DNA of 17,253 nucleotides, taken from positions 1-17,253 of the forward strand of contig DDTZ01000156.1 of NCBI GenBank assembly GCA_002344565.1, in the 5' to 3' direction. The DNA is from Bdellovibrionaceae bacterium UBA2351. GTDB lineage: Bacteria > Bdellovibrionota > Bdellovibrionia > Bdellovibrionales > Bdellovibrionaceae. The notes under the pieces are model-generated. The model was not told the origin of the DNA and did no database searches. It saw nothing but the letters and a program-made list of their open reading frames with translations. This document shows positions 7,662 to 14,713 of this stretch, piece by piece. A program made the translations under genes and the position numbers. Each line of letters begins with the position of its first letter. Position 1 is the first letter of the stretch.

Positions 7662-8090
7662 ATGCCAGAAATAGCAGCCATAGGAGCCGTCGGAGCATTC
7701 GTTACGTTTCTACTTGCTAATTTCAATCTGTACATTGTTCATAGGTCTTTTTCAGACACGAGAATAAAAAATCTAAATTTGAATTTGGGAAAATTAGGTC
7801 GGTATTGGTCAATGGATCAAAGTGCGCCGGTAAAGATGGAAACTAGCGATTTCAAAACAATGTCTGAAGCCGACTATCAAAAAGCAACACGAAGCGCCTT
7901 TATATTTGGAACTATGATGATTTTCATGAGCTGGTTTGGATTGATTATTTTATCGATCTACATGATATCAGTTTATAAAATTGCTAGAAGTCGAGTCGAA
8001 AAGAAAATTATGAGTTCGGCATTAGTTCAATCTGAACTTCACGATCTCAACGAAATTCAGAAGCTTTTAAATCAAACGACAGAGTCTTGA
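7662..8090 (+). CDS. Two-helix membrane protein of unknown function
   Basis: I do not recognise this 142-residue protein. It has transmembrane segments at about residues 5-27 and 79-107. Between them is a polar section (30-75) containing SMDQSAPVKM. The C-terminal 30 residues are charged and helical (SRVEKKI...LNEIQKLLNQ), a possible short coiled coil. The ATG has GAGG (7654-7657), which overlaps the stop codon of the lipoprotein gene, so the two are one transcript and probably coupled. Its last 19 bp overlap the end of the radical SAM gene on the other strand, leaving no room for a terminator. Confidence 0.7.
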   Translation: MPEIAAIGAVGAFVTFLLANFNLYIVHRSFSDTRIKNLNLNLGKLGRYWSMDQSAPVKMETSDFKTMSEADYQKATRSAFIFGTMMIFMSWFGLIILSIYMISVYKIARSRVEKKIMSSALVQSELHDLNEIQKLLNQTTES

Positions 8091-9661
8091 GCTGAATGAT
8101 TACTTTGGCGTTTGCGTAGGCTATCCTTTGAGGTAGTGTCTACTTGTTTTAACGCCGTTGATATTTTTAAATTGTGATCGATAAACGGTTTTAGGTAGTG
8201 TGGAATGTCACGCTTCTTGCGGGTACAGAAATCACGATAAATTAATTCAGCGGCTTCAGTTTCTGATACATTAAGTGTGTCTACTAGATATCTAAATACA
8301 GATTCCGTTAAATTAATTAACGAAATCGCGAATGTTCCGCGATGACGTTCATAAAGAAACTGTGTTAAACTAAAAAATAAATCAAAGAACGATTTTTCTT
8401 CAACTTTAGTTTTCTGTTTTAAGAAATTCATCGTCAGGTTAAACTGACCTGAATTTGCAATCATATCCCAATAGCGAGAAAATCGATTCATTTGCTGAAG
8501 CTCTTGGAACGTTAAATCTTTCGTTTTCAAAATCTGGTACGGAGTATTTTCAGAATAGACCATTTCAAACTTTGCTTGATGGCGAATGATTGGTGTACCT
8601 TTTAAGCGCTTTAGAATGCCCACTTGAATTTCATCTGGACCCCATTGAATCAGCTGGTCAAAGCCTTTCTTAAAGCTCTCTAGTGTCTCGGCAGGTAAGC
8701 CAACGATAAGGTCCGCATGAGTGTGAACTTTAGTGTGTTCACGCAAGAACAAGAAGTTTTCTTGCATCTTAACGTGGTTTTGGCGACGACTGATGAAACC
8801 GGAAACAGTTTCGTTCAGTGTCTGAATGCCGATTTCAAATTGTAGTGATCCATCTGGAAACTGCTTAATTAGTTCTTTTAAGTTATCCGGTAAACGATCA
8901 GGAACCATTTCAAAATGAAGGAATAAACCTTTGTCGATCTGTTTTAAAAAGAAAAGCAAAATAGATTCGGAAATAGTTGGGCTTAAATTGAATGTGCGAT
9001 CAACAAATTTAAACTGTTTAGCGCCACGATCAATTAAAACCTGCATTTGTTTCAGGAACGGTTCAACTGCAAAATTTCTCACAGATACATCTAGGGATGA
9101 CAGGCAGTATTCGCACTTGTAAGGACAGCCCCGTGACGCTTCAACGTACAGTACGCGATTCTGAATATCTTCGTCGGAATATAGGTCGTAAGGCAGTTCG
9201 ATGGCTTTAATATCTGGAAGTGGGTGTTGAGAGATTTTTTTCCACCCGTCCAGAGGACGATTCGACAAAATATCAACACACAAATTGTAAAATGAAAAAT
9301 CAGCTTCGCCCTTGATGATGTAATCACAGTAATTTACGTGAGCTTGCGTTTCTGTTTCAAAGCTAATCTCTGGCCCGCCTAGAACAATCTTAATTTCGGG
9401 AGCCAACTGTTTCAAGTGACGAATGACTTTTAAAACTTCATCGGTATTCCAAATATACACACCAAAACCAACAATCTGCGGTTGTAGTGAGAGAATTTTT
9501 TCGACGATCTCTAAAGGGCTTTGAGAGATCGTAAATTCGATAATTGTAGATTGATCCTTCAGTTCTTTAAGGTTGGCCCGCAAGTAGCGCAGCCCGAAGG
9601 CTGCGTGTTGGTAAGTCGAATTCAGAGCACATAGTAATATGGAATTCGACGCTTGATACAT
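8072..9661 (-). CDS. B12-binding-domain radical SAM enzyme (DUF4080 type)
   Basis: A 529-residue cytoplasmic enzyme. Residues about 6-135 form a Rossmann-like B12-binding-type domain opening with LLCALNSTYQHAAFGLRYL and containing IVGFGVYIWN and LGGPEIS. The usual DxHxxG cobalamin-ligand motif is not visible, as in other members of this subgroup, so B12 may be bound base-off or not at all. The radical SAM core begins at RGCPYKCEYC (C179, C183, C186 for the 4Fe-4S cluster), continues through KFVDRTFNL and FEIGIQTLN, and ends near residue 400. A C-terminal helical part (about 410-510) fits the DUF4080 region. The substrate is unknown. The ATG lies 5 bp after the stop of the speD-speE fusion, so it is probably in the same operon. 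Confidence 0.87.
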   Translation of the reverse strand: MYQASNSILLCALNSTYQHAAFGLRYLRANLKELKDQSTIIEFTISQSPLEIVEKILSLQPQIVGFGVYIWNTDEVLKVIRHLKQLAPEIKIVLGGPEISFETETQAHVNYCDYIIKGEADFSFYNLCVDILSNRPLDGWKKISQHPLPDIKAIELPYDLYSDEDIQNRVLYVEASRGCPYKCEYCLSSLDVSVRNFAVEPFLKQMQVLIDRGAKQFKFVDRTFNLSPTISESILLFFLKQIDKGLFLHFEMVPDRLPDNLKELIKQFPDGSLQFEIGIQTLNETVSGFISRRQNHVKMQENFLFLREHTKVHTHADLIVGLPAETLESFKKGFDQLIQWGPDEIQVGILKRLKGTPIIRHQAKFEMVYSENTPYQILKTKDLTFQELQQMNRFSRYWDMIANSGQFNLTMNFLKQKTKVEEKSFFDLFFSLTQFLYERHRGTFAISLINLTESVFRYLVDTLNVSETEAAELIYRDFCTRKKRDIPHYLKPFIDHNLKISTALKQVDTTSKDSLRKRQSNHSAQDSVV

Positions 9662-9666
9662 AATGC

Positions 9667-10953
9667 CTACTTTTCGAGTAGGTTTTTAACGAAGTTTGGC
9701 AGGCAGAAAGCGGCCGAGTGAAGTTCTTCATTGTAATACTTCAGGTTCTTTTGCTTAACGAACTCAGCCGTTTTTTTAGTGTCGATATCTGTTTTAGGAT
9801 TTAAAGCTTTTTTAGAAGCCATCATCAACGACCACATGCCAGATGGATATGTTGTAGCGTGGAACAGCATTGTGTGAACTTTTTGAGCTCCGAAGATACC
9901 TTTTAAACAGTGATTTAGCTCTACAAATGTATTTGTATGGAACATCGGTGATTCACCTTGGGTCACAAGCATACCATCATCAGTCAACACGCGCGCGCAA
10001 TCAGCGTAGAATTCTTTAGTGAACAAGCCTTCTGCTGGGCCAACGGGATCAGAGCCGTCTACGATCACAAGATCATAGGTTCCGGCTTTGCCATTGCGAA
10101 CGTGCTCAATGCCATCACCAACGATTAAGTTTAATTTTGGATTACCGAATTCAGTATTTAAAGTTGGTAAATGTTTTTTAGACGCATTAATAACGGCTTC
10201 ATCAATTTCAACCATCGTTACTTTTTCGATTGAGCTATATTTGAATAGCTCACGAATAGTTCCGCCGTCACCGCCGCCGATTACTAAAACGTTTTTCAAG
10301 TTTTTGCTTAATTGAGAAACTGGATGAACGATCATTTCATGATAGTGGAATTCATCGCGCTCGGTGCACATGACCATGTTGTTGATCGCTAACATTTTAC
10401 CGTAAGCCAAAGTGTCGAACACGCGAACTTGTTGATAGTCAGTTGTTTCGTTAAATAGTACATCGCCCGTATAGCGAAGGGACAAGGCCTGCATGTCGTC
10501 TTTGTCTGTGAACCAAACATTACGTGCGATTTTAAAGTTTTTAGTGTCGATTTGATTTGCTGGATCGATACGAACATTAGTCGGCTTGTAATCAGATTTT
10601 TTAATTATGTTCAATGCACCACGATTTAACTCAATCGCAGAATAGGTAGCTTCAAGCGCCTGTTTTAAATGCTCAAAAGAAACCCAAGGATCAACGGTTT
10701 CACCGCATGTGAATAGATCTACCGAAGCGTAACGATATTCAGGCCATGTGTGAATTGCCAAATGGCTTTCCTGGATAACAACAACTCCTGAAACTCCCCA
10801 TGGAGAAAAATGGTGAAAGTTGGAGCTGATAACCGTAGCGCCAGCAATTTTGGCAGCATCGATCATGCTTTTTTCAATCGCTGAAACGTCATTTAAAACG
10901 TCAGCGTTACAACCAGTAAATTCTACTAAAATATGTCTTCCTAATGCGTTCAT
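9667..10953 (-). CDS. speD-speE: S-adenosylmethionine decarboxylase-spermidine synthase fusion (SpeD-SpeE)
   Basis: A 428-residue bifunctional enzyme. Residues 1 to about 115 are a prokaryotic-type SpeD: ESHLAIHTWPE places the self-cleavage serine at S63, which becomes the pyruvoyl group, with H68 and C83 (FTCGE) matching the Thermotoga enzyme's numbering. After a linker (about 116-143), residues 144-385 are spermidine synthase: DEFHYHE at 200-206, the SAM-type GGGDGG at 226-231, VEID at 248-251, and VDGSDPVGPAEGLF at 298-311, where D299 is the likely catalytic Asp. The first half would make decarboxylated AdoMet and the second transfer its aminopropyl group to putrescine, so the product can be channelled. 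SpeD must cleave itself at S63, so the mature enzyme would be a short beta chain plus an alpha chain carrying SpeE. The ribosome binding site is AAGGT (10959-10963). Confidence 0.93.
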   Translation of the reverse strand: MNALGRHILVEFTGCNADVLNDVSAIEKSMIDAAKIAGATVISSNFHHFSPWGVSGVVVIQESHLAIHTWPEYRYASVDLFTCGETVDPWVSFEHLKQALEATYSAIELNRGALNIIKKSDYKPTNVRIDPANQIDTKNFKIARNVWFTDKDDMQALSLRYTGDVLFNETTDYQQVRVFDTLAYGKMLAINNMVMCTERDEFHYHEMIVHPVSQLSKNLKNVLVIGGGDGGTIRELFKYSSIEKVTMVEIDEAVINASKKHLPTLNTEFGNPKLNLIVGDGIEHVRNGKAGTYDLVIVDGSDPVGPAEGLFTKEFYADCARVLTDDGMLVTQGESPMFHTNTFVELNHCLKGIFGAQKVHTMLFHATTYPSGMWSLMMASKKALNPKTDIDTKKTAEFVKQKNLKYYNEELHSAAFCLPNFVKNLLEK

Positions 10954-10980
10954 AGGGGACCTTGTAAAGCCTTTTAGTCC
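10954..10980 (-). promoter_or_regulatory. Small hairpin over the speD ribosome binding site
   Basis: On the minus strand, GGGAC (10976-10980) can pair with GTCCC (10956-10960). The AAGGT ribosome binding site (10959-10963) lies partly in the right arm. The stem is only 5 bp with a 15-nt loop, so this is weak evidence for translational control of the polyamine enzyme. It resembles no SAM riboswitch I know. Confidence 0.2.
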
Positions 10981-11018
10981 CTAAGTAAATAAGAAATTAA
11001 GACTTTTTAACTGGCGAC

Positions 11019-11933
11019 TTATTTTCGATGAGAAATTTCAAAACAGTGGTGTATTTTTTGGTCGTGAAAATCGATAGGAATCGTGTCTTTTGTAATATTT
11101 TTTACGTCGTATTTTTCTGTGATTTCCTTATCGATACGGAAGGTTCTTTTATTACACGAAAAATAGAGTATGCCATTTTCCTTTAGTAATTTCATGCATG
11201 AATCAACAAGTCCGACTTGATCACGCTCAACTTCAAAGGAATCGATCATTTTTTTCGAGTTTGAAAATGTCGGAGGATCTAAAATGATTGTGTCGTATCG
11301 ATCCGTCAAAGTCGGTAAAATGTCCAATACGTTAGCCGCATGGAAAATATGCTGGTCTACAGGGATTTTATTCAGTTTGAAGTTTTGCTGGGCCCATTCA
11401 ACGTATGTTTTAGACATATCGATGCTTGTCGTTTTGGCCCCGCCCAGAGCGGCGTGCACGCTAAAAGCTCCGGTATAGCAGAACAGGTTTAATAAGTGCT
11501 TACCCTTAGATGTTTTAAAAATTTTATAACGCAAATTTCGATGATCTAAAAATAAACCGGTATCCAGGTAGTCTGATAAATTTACGTGAAACTGGGCTTT
11601 ACCTTCTTTAACGATGATCTTGAATTCCTTCTCATCAATGCGTTCATATTGCTCCTGACCTTCTTTGCGGCGGCGTTGTTTGATAAAACAATGCTGCCAA
11701 TCTGGCCAAAGTTTTTGAACAGCCTCTTGAAAATCTTCAAAATGAACTTTATCTCGGGCAATGAGAGGATTGGATTTGTCGTAAATAATACCAATGTCTT
11801 TGTAGACATCTAAAATAAAGGGATATTCGGGAATATCGCGATCGTAAATGCGAAAGGCTTCAACATGGTTACGCTGGGCCCACGGGAAAATGCGTTCGTA
11901 ATTTTTCATTAGGCGGTTCAGAATAGCGTCCAT
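11019..11933 (-). CDS. rlmK: RlmK-like 23S rRNA guanine-N7 methyltransferase
   Basis: A 304-residue class I SAM methyltransferase matching the C-terminal (RlmK) half of enterobacterial RlmKL. It opens with ILNRLMKNYERIFPWA and FRIYDRDIPEYPF (28-39), then KQRRRKEGQEQYER, then DYLDTGLFLDHR (121-132). The SAM site is NLFCYTGAFS (149-158) with SIDMS (170-174), and LDPPTFSNSK (218-227) is the NPPY-equivalent. In E. coli this half makes m7G2069 in 23S rRNA, while the other half (RlmL) makes m2G2445; here the RlmL half is absent. The start is fixed by homology and by a stop codon 11 codons upstream with no other start between. No Shine-Dalgarno sequence precedes it; a 13-bp hairpin ends 6 nt ahead instead. 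The gene lies 65 bp upstream of speD-speE on the same strand. Confidence 0.85.
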   Translation of the reverse strand: MDAILNRLMKNYERIFPWAQRNHVEAFRIYDRDIPEYPFILDVYKDIGIIYDKSNPLIARDKVHFEDFQEAVQKLWPDWQHCFIKQRRRKEGQEQYERIDEKEFKIIVKEGKAQFHVNLSDYLDTGLFLDHRNLRYKIFKTSKGKHLLNLFCYTGAFSVHAALGGAKTTSIDMSKTYVEWAQQNFKLNKIPVDQHIFHAANVLDILPTLTDRYDTIILDPPTFSNSKKMIDSFEVERDQVGLVDSCMKLLKENGILYFSCNKRTFRIDKEITEKYDVKNITKDTIPIDFHDQKIHHCFEISHRK

Positions 11934-11939
11934 AAGGAC

Positions 11940-11978
11940 TGAGTCTTTACCGCAACTTGGCCTTACGGTAAAGACTCA
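11940..11978. repeat. Perfect 13-bp inverted repeat abutting the rlmK start
   Basis: TGAGTCTTTACCG (11940-11952) is an exact reverse complement of CGGTAAAGACTCA (11966-11978), with a 13-nt loop. It sits between the stop of the lipoprotein gene (11995) and the rlmK ATG (11933), occupying the place where a ribosome binding site would be. There is no U-tract on either side, so it is not a standard intrinsic terminator. Confidence 0.8.
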
Positions 11979-11994
11979 TCGTCAGTCTTGGAAA

Positions 11995-12759
11995 TTATTT
12001 AATGCTTAAAACTTGTGATTTTAGGCTCATAAAGTAGAGCGAGCGTTTAAGACTGCTGTTTTCAGCTGAATTTTCATCTGAAGTCACCGCAACTGCTTTA
12101 GTTTCCGTAGCTGTTGAGCGATTCATAGCTGCCATTTTAGCTAAACTGTTGCTCTTGTTGATTTGGATTGTGTTCGGAGTCAGAATGAATAAGCCGAGAC
12201 CATTTTGGTTGTTTGATCCAGTAAATACGCCAGCGACACCATCAACTTTGGATTCTTTTGGTAGTGGCAGGAACAAGGCTGCGCCAGGAAGATATTTTCC
12301 GATCGAATCAAATGCCGGAATGACCAATGCCACCCCAACCATGAATTGAGTCGAGCTTGCACCGATATAGACTTTAGATTTTTCAGAAATTTTAACGGAT
12401 ACCACACCATTCATTCCCGATATTGGAATCTGATCCCCGTTTGGCAATAACTGATCTTGAACCAAAGCATTGTTGTGCAATTGATTTAGATTGGCTTGAA
12501 CAGAAAGCAAATTCAGCCCGTCAGCCCCCGGCGCCAATGACACCTTACCTAAAAGCTCCGTCGCATTTCTTGGGTTTATTATCGGGATGGTTACTGCAGG
12601 AAACTGCAAGGATCCCATTTTAATCTTTGAATCCATTTGGACCCATTGATTTTGTTCCGTATCTACAACTGATGACACAGTAATAGATTGGATAATCGAA
12701 TTCGAACCGCACGCAGACAAGAACGTAACCGTAGCCAACAAAAATAAAATTTTTGTCAT
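11995..12759 (-). CDS. Putative lipoprotein of unknown function
   Basis: I do not recognise this 254-residue protein. The N-terminus is a lipoprotein signal peptide: MTKILFLLATVTFLSAC, with lipobox LSAC and Cys17 as the lipidated residue; the next residues GSN give no inner-membrane-retention Asp at +2, so the outer membrane is likely. The mature part is rich in beta-type and small residues, with a hydrophobic central stretch (about 138-172, with VALVIPAF, GAALFLPLP) that reads as a buried strand rather than a membrane helix. The tail (about 205-254) is Ala/Thr/Ser-rich and then basic. The ATG has AGGAG (12765-12769) 5 nt upstream and a promoter candidate just above. It is followed by rlmK after 61 bp. 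Confidence 0.72.
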   Translation of the reverse strand: MTKILFLLATVTFLSACGSNSIIQSITVSSVVDTEQNQWVQMDSKIKMGSLQFPAVTIPIINPRNATELLGKVSLAPGADGLNLLSVQANLNQLHNNALVQDQLLPNGDQIPISGMNGVVSVKISEKSKVYIGASSTQFMVGVALVIPAFDSIGKYLPGAALFLPLPKESKVDGVAGVFTGSNNQNGLGLFILTPNTIQINKSNSLAKMAAMNRSTATETKAVAVTSDENSAENSSLKRSLYFMSLKSQVLSIK

Positions 12760-12779
12760 CTGATCTCCTAATATTCGTT

Positions 12780-12809
12780 GTTATATGAGACTAAGAAGGA
12801 TTCAGACAA
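12780..12809 (-). promoter_or_regulatory. Promoter candidate for the 254-residue lipoprotein
   Basis: On the minus strand, TTGTCT (12804-12809) and TATAAC (12780-12785) are 18 bp apart, matching at 4/6 and 5/6. Transcription would start near 12773, giving a leader of about 14 nt that contains the ribosome binding site. Motif-level prediction. Confidence 0.35.
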
Positions 12810-12848
12810 ACTACGGAAGAGGTGGTACGTTCACAGTTTGCGATTGCC

Positions 12849-12887
12849 GAGTTATCCTTAACTCAAAAGGTTTAATTCGTTTAAACC
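12849..12887. repeat. Two tandem hairpins in the large divergent intergenic
   Basis: GAGTTA (12849-12854) and TAACTC (12859-12864) form a 6-bp stem with a 4-nt loop. Four bases further on, GGTTTAA (12869-12875) and TTAAACC (12881-12887) form a 7-bp stem with a 5-nt loop. Neither is followed by a U-run on either strand. They could be protein-binding palindromes or part of an untranslated RNA. They lie in the 12760-13236 gap, in which I see no protein-coding gene. Confidence 0.4.
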
Positions 12888-12983
12888 CAAGGTAAAACAT
12901 TAGCAAAACAGAAACCTGCGTGATTCTGAGACACGATTTTTATATCTACTTAATATTCATTAACAATTTACTTTTGAAATTCT

Positions 12984-13035
12984 GATCAAAAATGTCGACA
13001 GAACGCGATCGAATAAAAATCGATCAAATTGACAG
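12984..13035. repeat. Imperfect direct repeats and palindrome in the intergenic
   Basis: Two half-similar blocks, GATCAAA...GACAG at 12984-13001 and GATCAAATTGACAG at 13022-13035, are 38 bp apart. Between them GATCGA (13007-13012) and TCGATC (13020-13025) form a 6-bp inverted repeat with a 7-bp spacer. The 9-mer TGTCGACAG at 12993-13001 recurs at 13108-13116. The second block contains a consensus TTGACA (13029-13034) but no -10 box at proper distance. Such clustering suggests a regulator-binding region. Confidence 0.35.
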
Positions 13036-13070
13036 AAATTTGAAAATCGTTAGTAGTTCATAATAGATAA

Positions 13071-13078
13071 AAAGGAGG
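13071..13078 (+). promoter_or_regulatory. Orphan perfect Shine-Dalgarno motif
   Basis: AAAGGAGG followed by T is the exact anti-16S complement, yet no ATG, GTG or TTG lies within the usual 5-10 nt. The nearest start, GTG at 13098, is 19 nt away and opens only a 30-codon frame ending at 13190. It may be part of a structured leader or a decayed gene start. Confidence 0.35.
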
Positions 13079-13149
13079 TTCAAGAAAAAGGGATTAGGTG
13101 CCAAATTTGTCGACAGTATTTAGCAAGTTTTCCTATGACTTAGGTCGCG

Positions 13150-13178
13150 TGGACCAAAGGCTATCTCGAATTTATAGT
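13150..13178 (+). promoter_or_regulatory. Promoter candidate for the yfaP-T-A-S operon
   Basis: TGGACC (13150-13155) and TATAGT (13173-13178) are separated by 17 bp, matching the -35 and -10 consensus at 4/6 and 5/6. Transcription would begin near 13185, giving a leader of about 50 nt to the ATG at 13237. The -35 element overlaps the right arm of a small stem (GGTC 13143-13146, GACC 13152-13155). Motif-level prediction. Confidence 0.35.
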
Positions 13179-13236
13179 CATTGCACTTAGACACTATTTT
13201 TTTTGAAATGTAGTGAGTTTTAAAAATAGGATGATT

Positions 13237-14118
13237 ATGAATTCTAAGATCGTAGTTTTAGTAAGTATTTTTGCATTTCAAACTCTTGTTTATTCGTCGG
13301 TAGAAGAGCGACAAACGGGGAAGCAAATCTCTAACTCCACAAAGCCGATTTCAATTACGCTTAATAAACCTAGGGCTGGTTGGACGGTGGATCGCATGCT
13401 CGAAATTTCTGGTAAAGTTAGTGACGATAAAGTGGATCCAATTACGATTAATATTAATGGCGACAAATATCTAATCCGGACAATTAAAGGTGAATTCAAA
13501 AGAAAATTTCCAGTAACTCAAGGGAAAAACTACATCGAAGTTTCTGCCGCTAACAAAGCGGGATCATTCACAGAGAAGAAATCTGTTTTTGCAAAAATTC
13601 CTAATTTACCATTTTTAGCCATTCTGACGAGTGACACAGACAATGTATATACGGACTTACATATTTACGAACCAAAAATGGGTGAAACTGATTTAGGTGC
13701 CAAGCCCACAGCGCACATCTATTGGGCTGATACCAGTTCCGAGTCTGGGGGAAAATTTTATCTAAATGAACAAGGTGGCAGTTTCGATCAGCCAGGATAT
13801 GGGCCCTATCTGTATACTCATTCGTCGCCTCCAATGGGGATCTATCGTATAGATGCGAATTACTGGCCGAGTGGCGATAAGGCCCATACTTTGTCTACGT
13901 TAAATTTAACTTTATTTGGCGGAACGGCGAATGAAGTTAAGAAGCGAGTGCAGGTTCCGTTGGTAACGCCGGGTGAAACTGTAACGTTAGCTTATGTAAA
14001 AATTCAAAAAGGAAATACGGTCAGCGTTTATGTACCGTCGGTAGAAGCTAAACCTAAAAAAGGTGACTGGCCGGACTGGGTTTTAGAATCTCCGTTAACT
14101 AGAAAAGGCACCGAGTAA
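13237..14118 (+). CDS. yfaP: YfaP-type secreted protein (Ig-like plus DUF2135)
   Basis: A 293-residue exported protein. I chose the ATG at 13237 because it has AGGA 5 nt upstream and starts directly with a Sec signal peptide (MNSKIVVLVSIFAFQTLVYS); in-frame GTG 13213 and ATG 13231 would only lengthen the n-region. Residues about 37-118 form an Ig-like domain (ITLNKPRAGWTVD..LEISGKVSDD, then YIEVSAANKAG). Residues about 128-228 are DUF2135: TDLHIYEP at 139-146, a Gly-rich GGSFDQPGYGP at 180-190 and PPMGIYRIDANYW at 198-210. YfaP homologues are encoded with YfaS alpha-2-macroglobulins in enterobacteria, and the same is seen here. The tail (about 265-293) is charged and proline-rich. It is the first gene of a four-gene run, followed after 4 bp by the DUF1175 gene. 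Confidence 0.87.
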   Translation: MNSKIVVLVSIFAFQTLVYSSVEERQTGKQISNSTKPISITLNKPRAGWTVDRMLEISGKVSDDKVDPITININGDKYLIRTIKGEFKRKFPVTQGKNYIEVSAANKAGSFTEKKSVFAKIPNLPFLAILTSDTDNVYTDLHIYEPKMGETDLGAKPTAHIYWADTSSESGGKFYLNEQGGSFDQPGYGPYLYTHSSPPMGIYRIDANYWPSGDKAHTLSTLNLTLFGGTANEVKKRVQVPLVTPGETVTLAYVKIQKGNTVSVYVPSVEAKPKKGDWPDWVLESPLTRKGTE

Positions 14119-14122
14119 CTGC

Positions 14123-14713
14123 ATGATAAAAGGAATGCTACTAGGGATGCTATCGGTCATGGCCATTAGCTGCCAGACTAAAACCGTCGCAACCAAAAAA
14201 ATAGAAGATCAATCATTCTATAAGTTAAATATTATTCGAGTTGCGCTCGAACAATCTGAAAAGCCTTCGCCTTATTGGGAGCCACAGCAACGAGATTGTG
14301 CCGGCTTTGTACGTTTTGTTTACAAAAGTGCTTTGAATACTAAAGATCCTCTTTGGATGTCATGGGACGGAAGCGAGCGTATTCCATATGCCAATGCTGA
14401 GCTCCTTGTATCCAAGAATTTTTCGAAAGTTTCCGACGTCATCGAAGATTCGATGAAGACCGGAGATTTGTTAGTTTTTCGTCGTGATGGTCAAAAGAAA
14501 GAAGATCAGTGGCACCTTATGATGGTGATGGAGTCTCCGTGGGAGCAAAACAAGTGGCTAGTAACTTATCACAATGGCGCACGTGATGAGTCAGGCGGAG
14601 TTAAAAAGTTATGGATGCGTGATTTGATTGAGACAGAACAAATGGATTGGAAACCAGTTAAGACAAATAAAAATTTTGTAGGGGTTTATAGGTGGAACGC
14701 ATGGGTAAAATAA
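14123..14713 (+). CDS. yfaT: YfaT-type DUF1175 lipoprotein (NlpC/P60-like)
   Basis: A 196-residue protein. The N-terminus ends in MAISC with Cys17, a likely though not ideal lipobox (Ala at -3). The body matches DUF1175: RDCAGFVRFVYKSAL with C59, DPLWMSWDG, KTGDLLVFR, QWHLMMVM with H131, TYHNGARDESGGVKKLW, and the closing NFVGVYRWNAW. The DCAGFVRF cysteine followed by a downstream WHLMMV histidine is the NlpC/P60-like Cys-His arrangement, so it may be a cell-wall peptidase or amidase, or a binding version of that fold; activity is not shown for the family as far as I know. The first ATG is kept because later ones would shorten the signal peptide too far; its ribosome binding site is weak. The last 13 bp overlap the next gene. 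Confidence 0.87.
   Translation: MIKGMLLGMLSVMAISCQTKTVATKKIEDQSFYKLNIIRVALEQSEKPSPYWEPQQRDCAGFVRFVYKSALNTKDPLWMSWDGSERIPYANAELLVSKNFSKVSDVIEDSMKTGDLLVFRRDGQKKEDQWHLMMVMESPWEQNKWLVTYHNGARDESGGVKKLWMRDLIETEQMDWKPVKTNKNFVGVYRWNAWVK

Noticed and set aside
11582..11813. Mirrored 75-codon open frames on both strands within rlmK
   Set aside because: Both lie inside a well-supported methyltransferase gene and have no family resemblance or ribosome binding site.
13098..13190. A 30-codon GTG frame downstream of the orphan Shine-Dalgarno
   Set aside because: Spacing of 19 nt is too long and the peptide shows no signal, motif or membrane segment.
13079..13212. A GEMM-I c-di-GMP/cGAMP riboswitch ahead of the yfa operon
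   Set aside because: The conserved GEMM core and tetraloop-receptor pattern cannot be found; only short stems are present.
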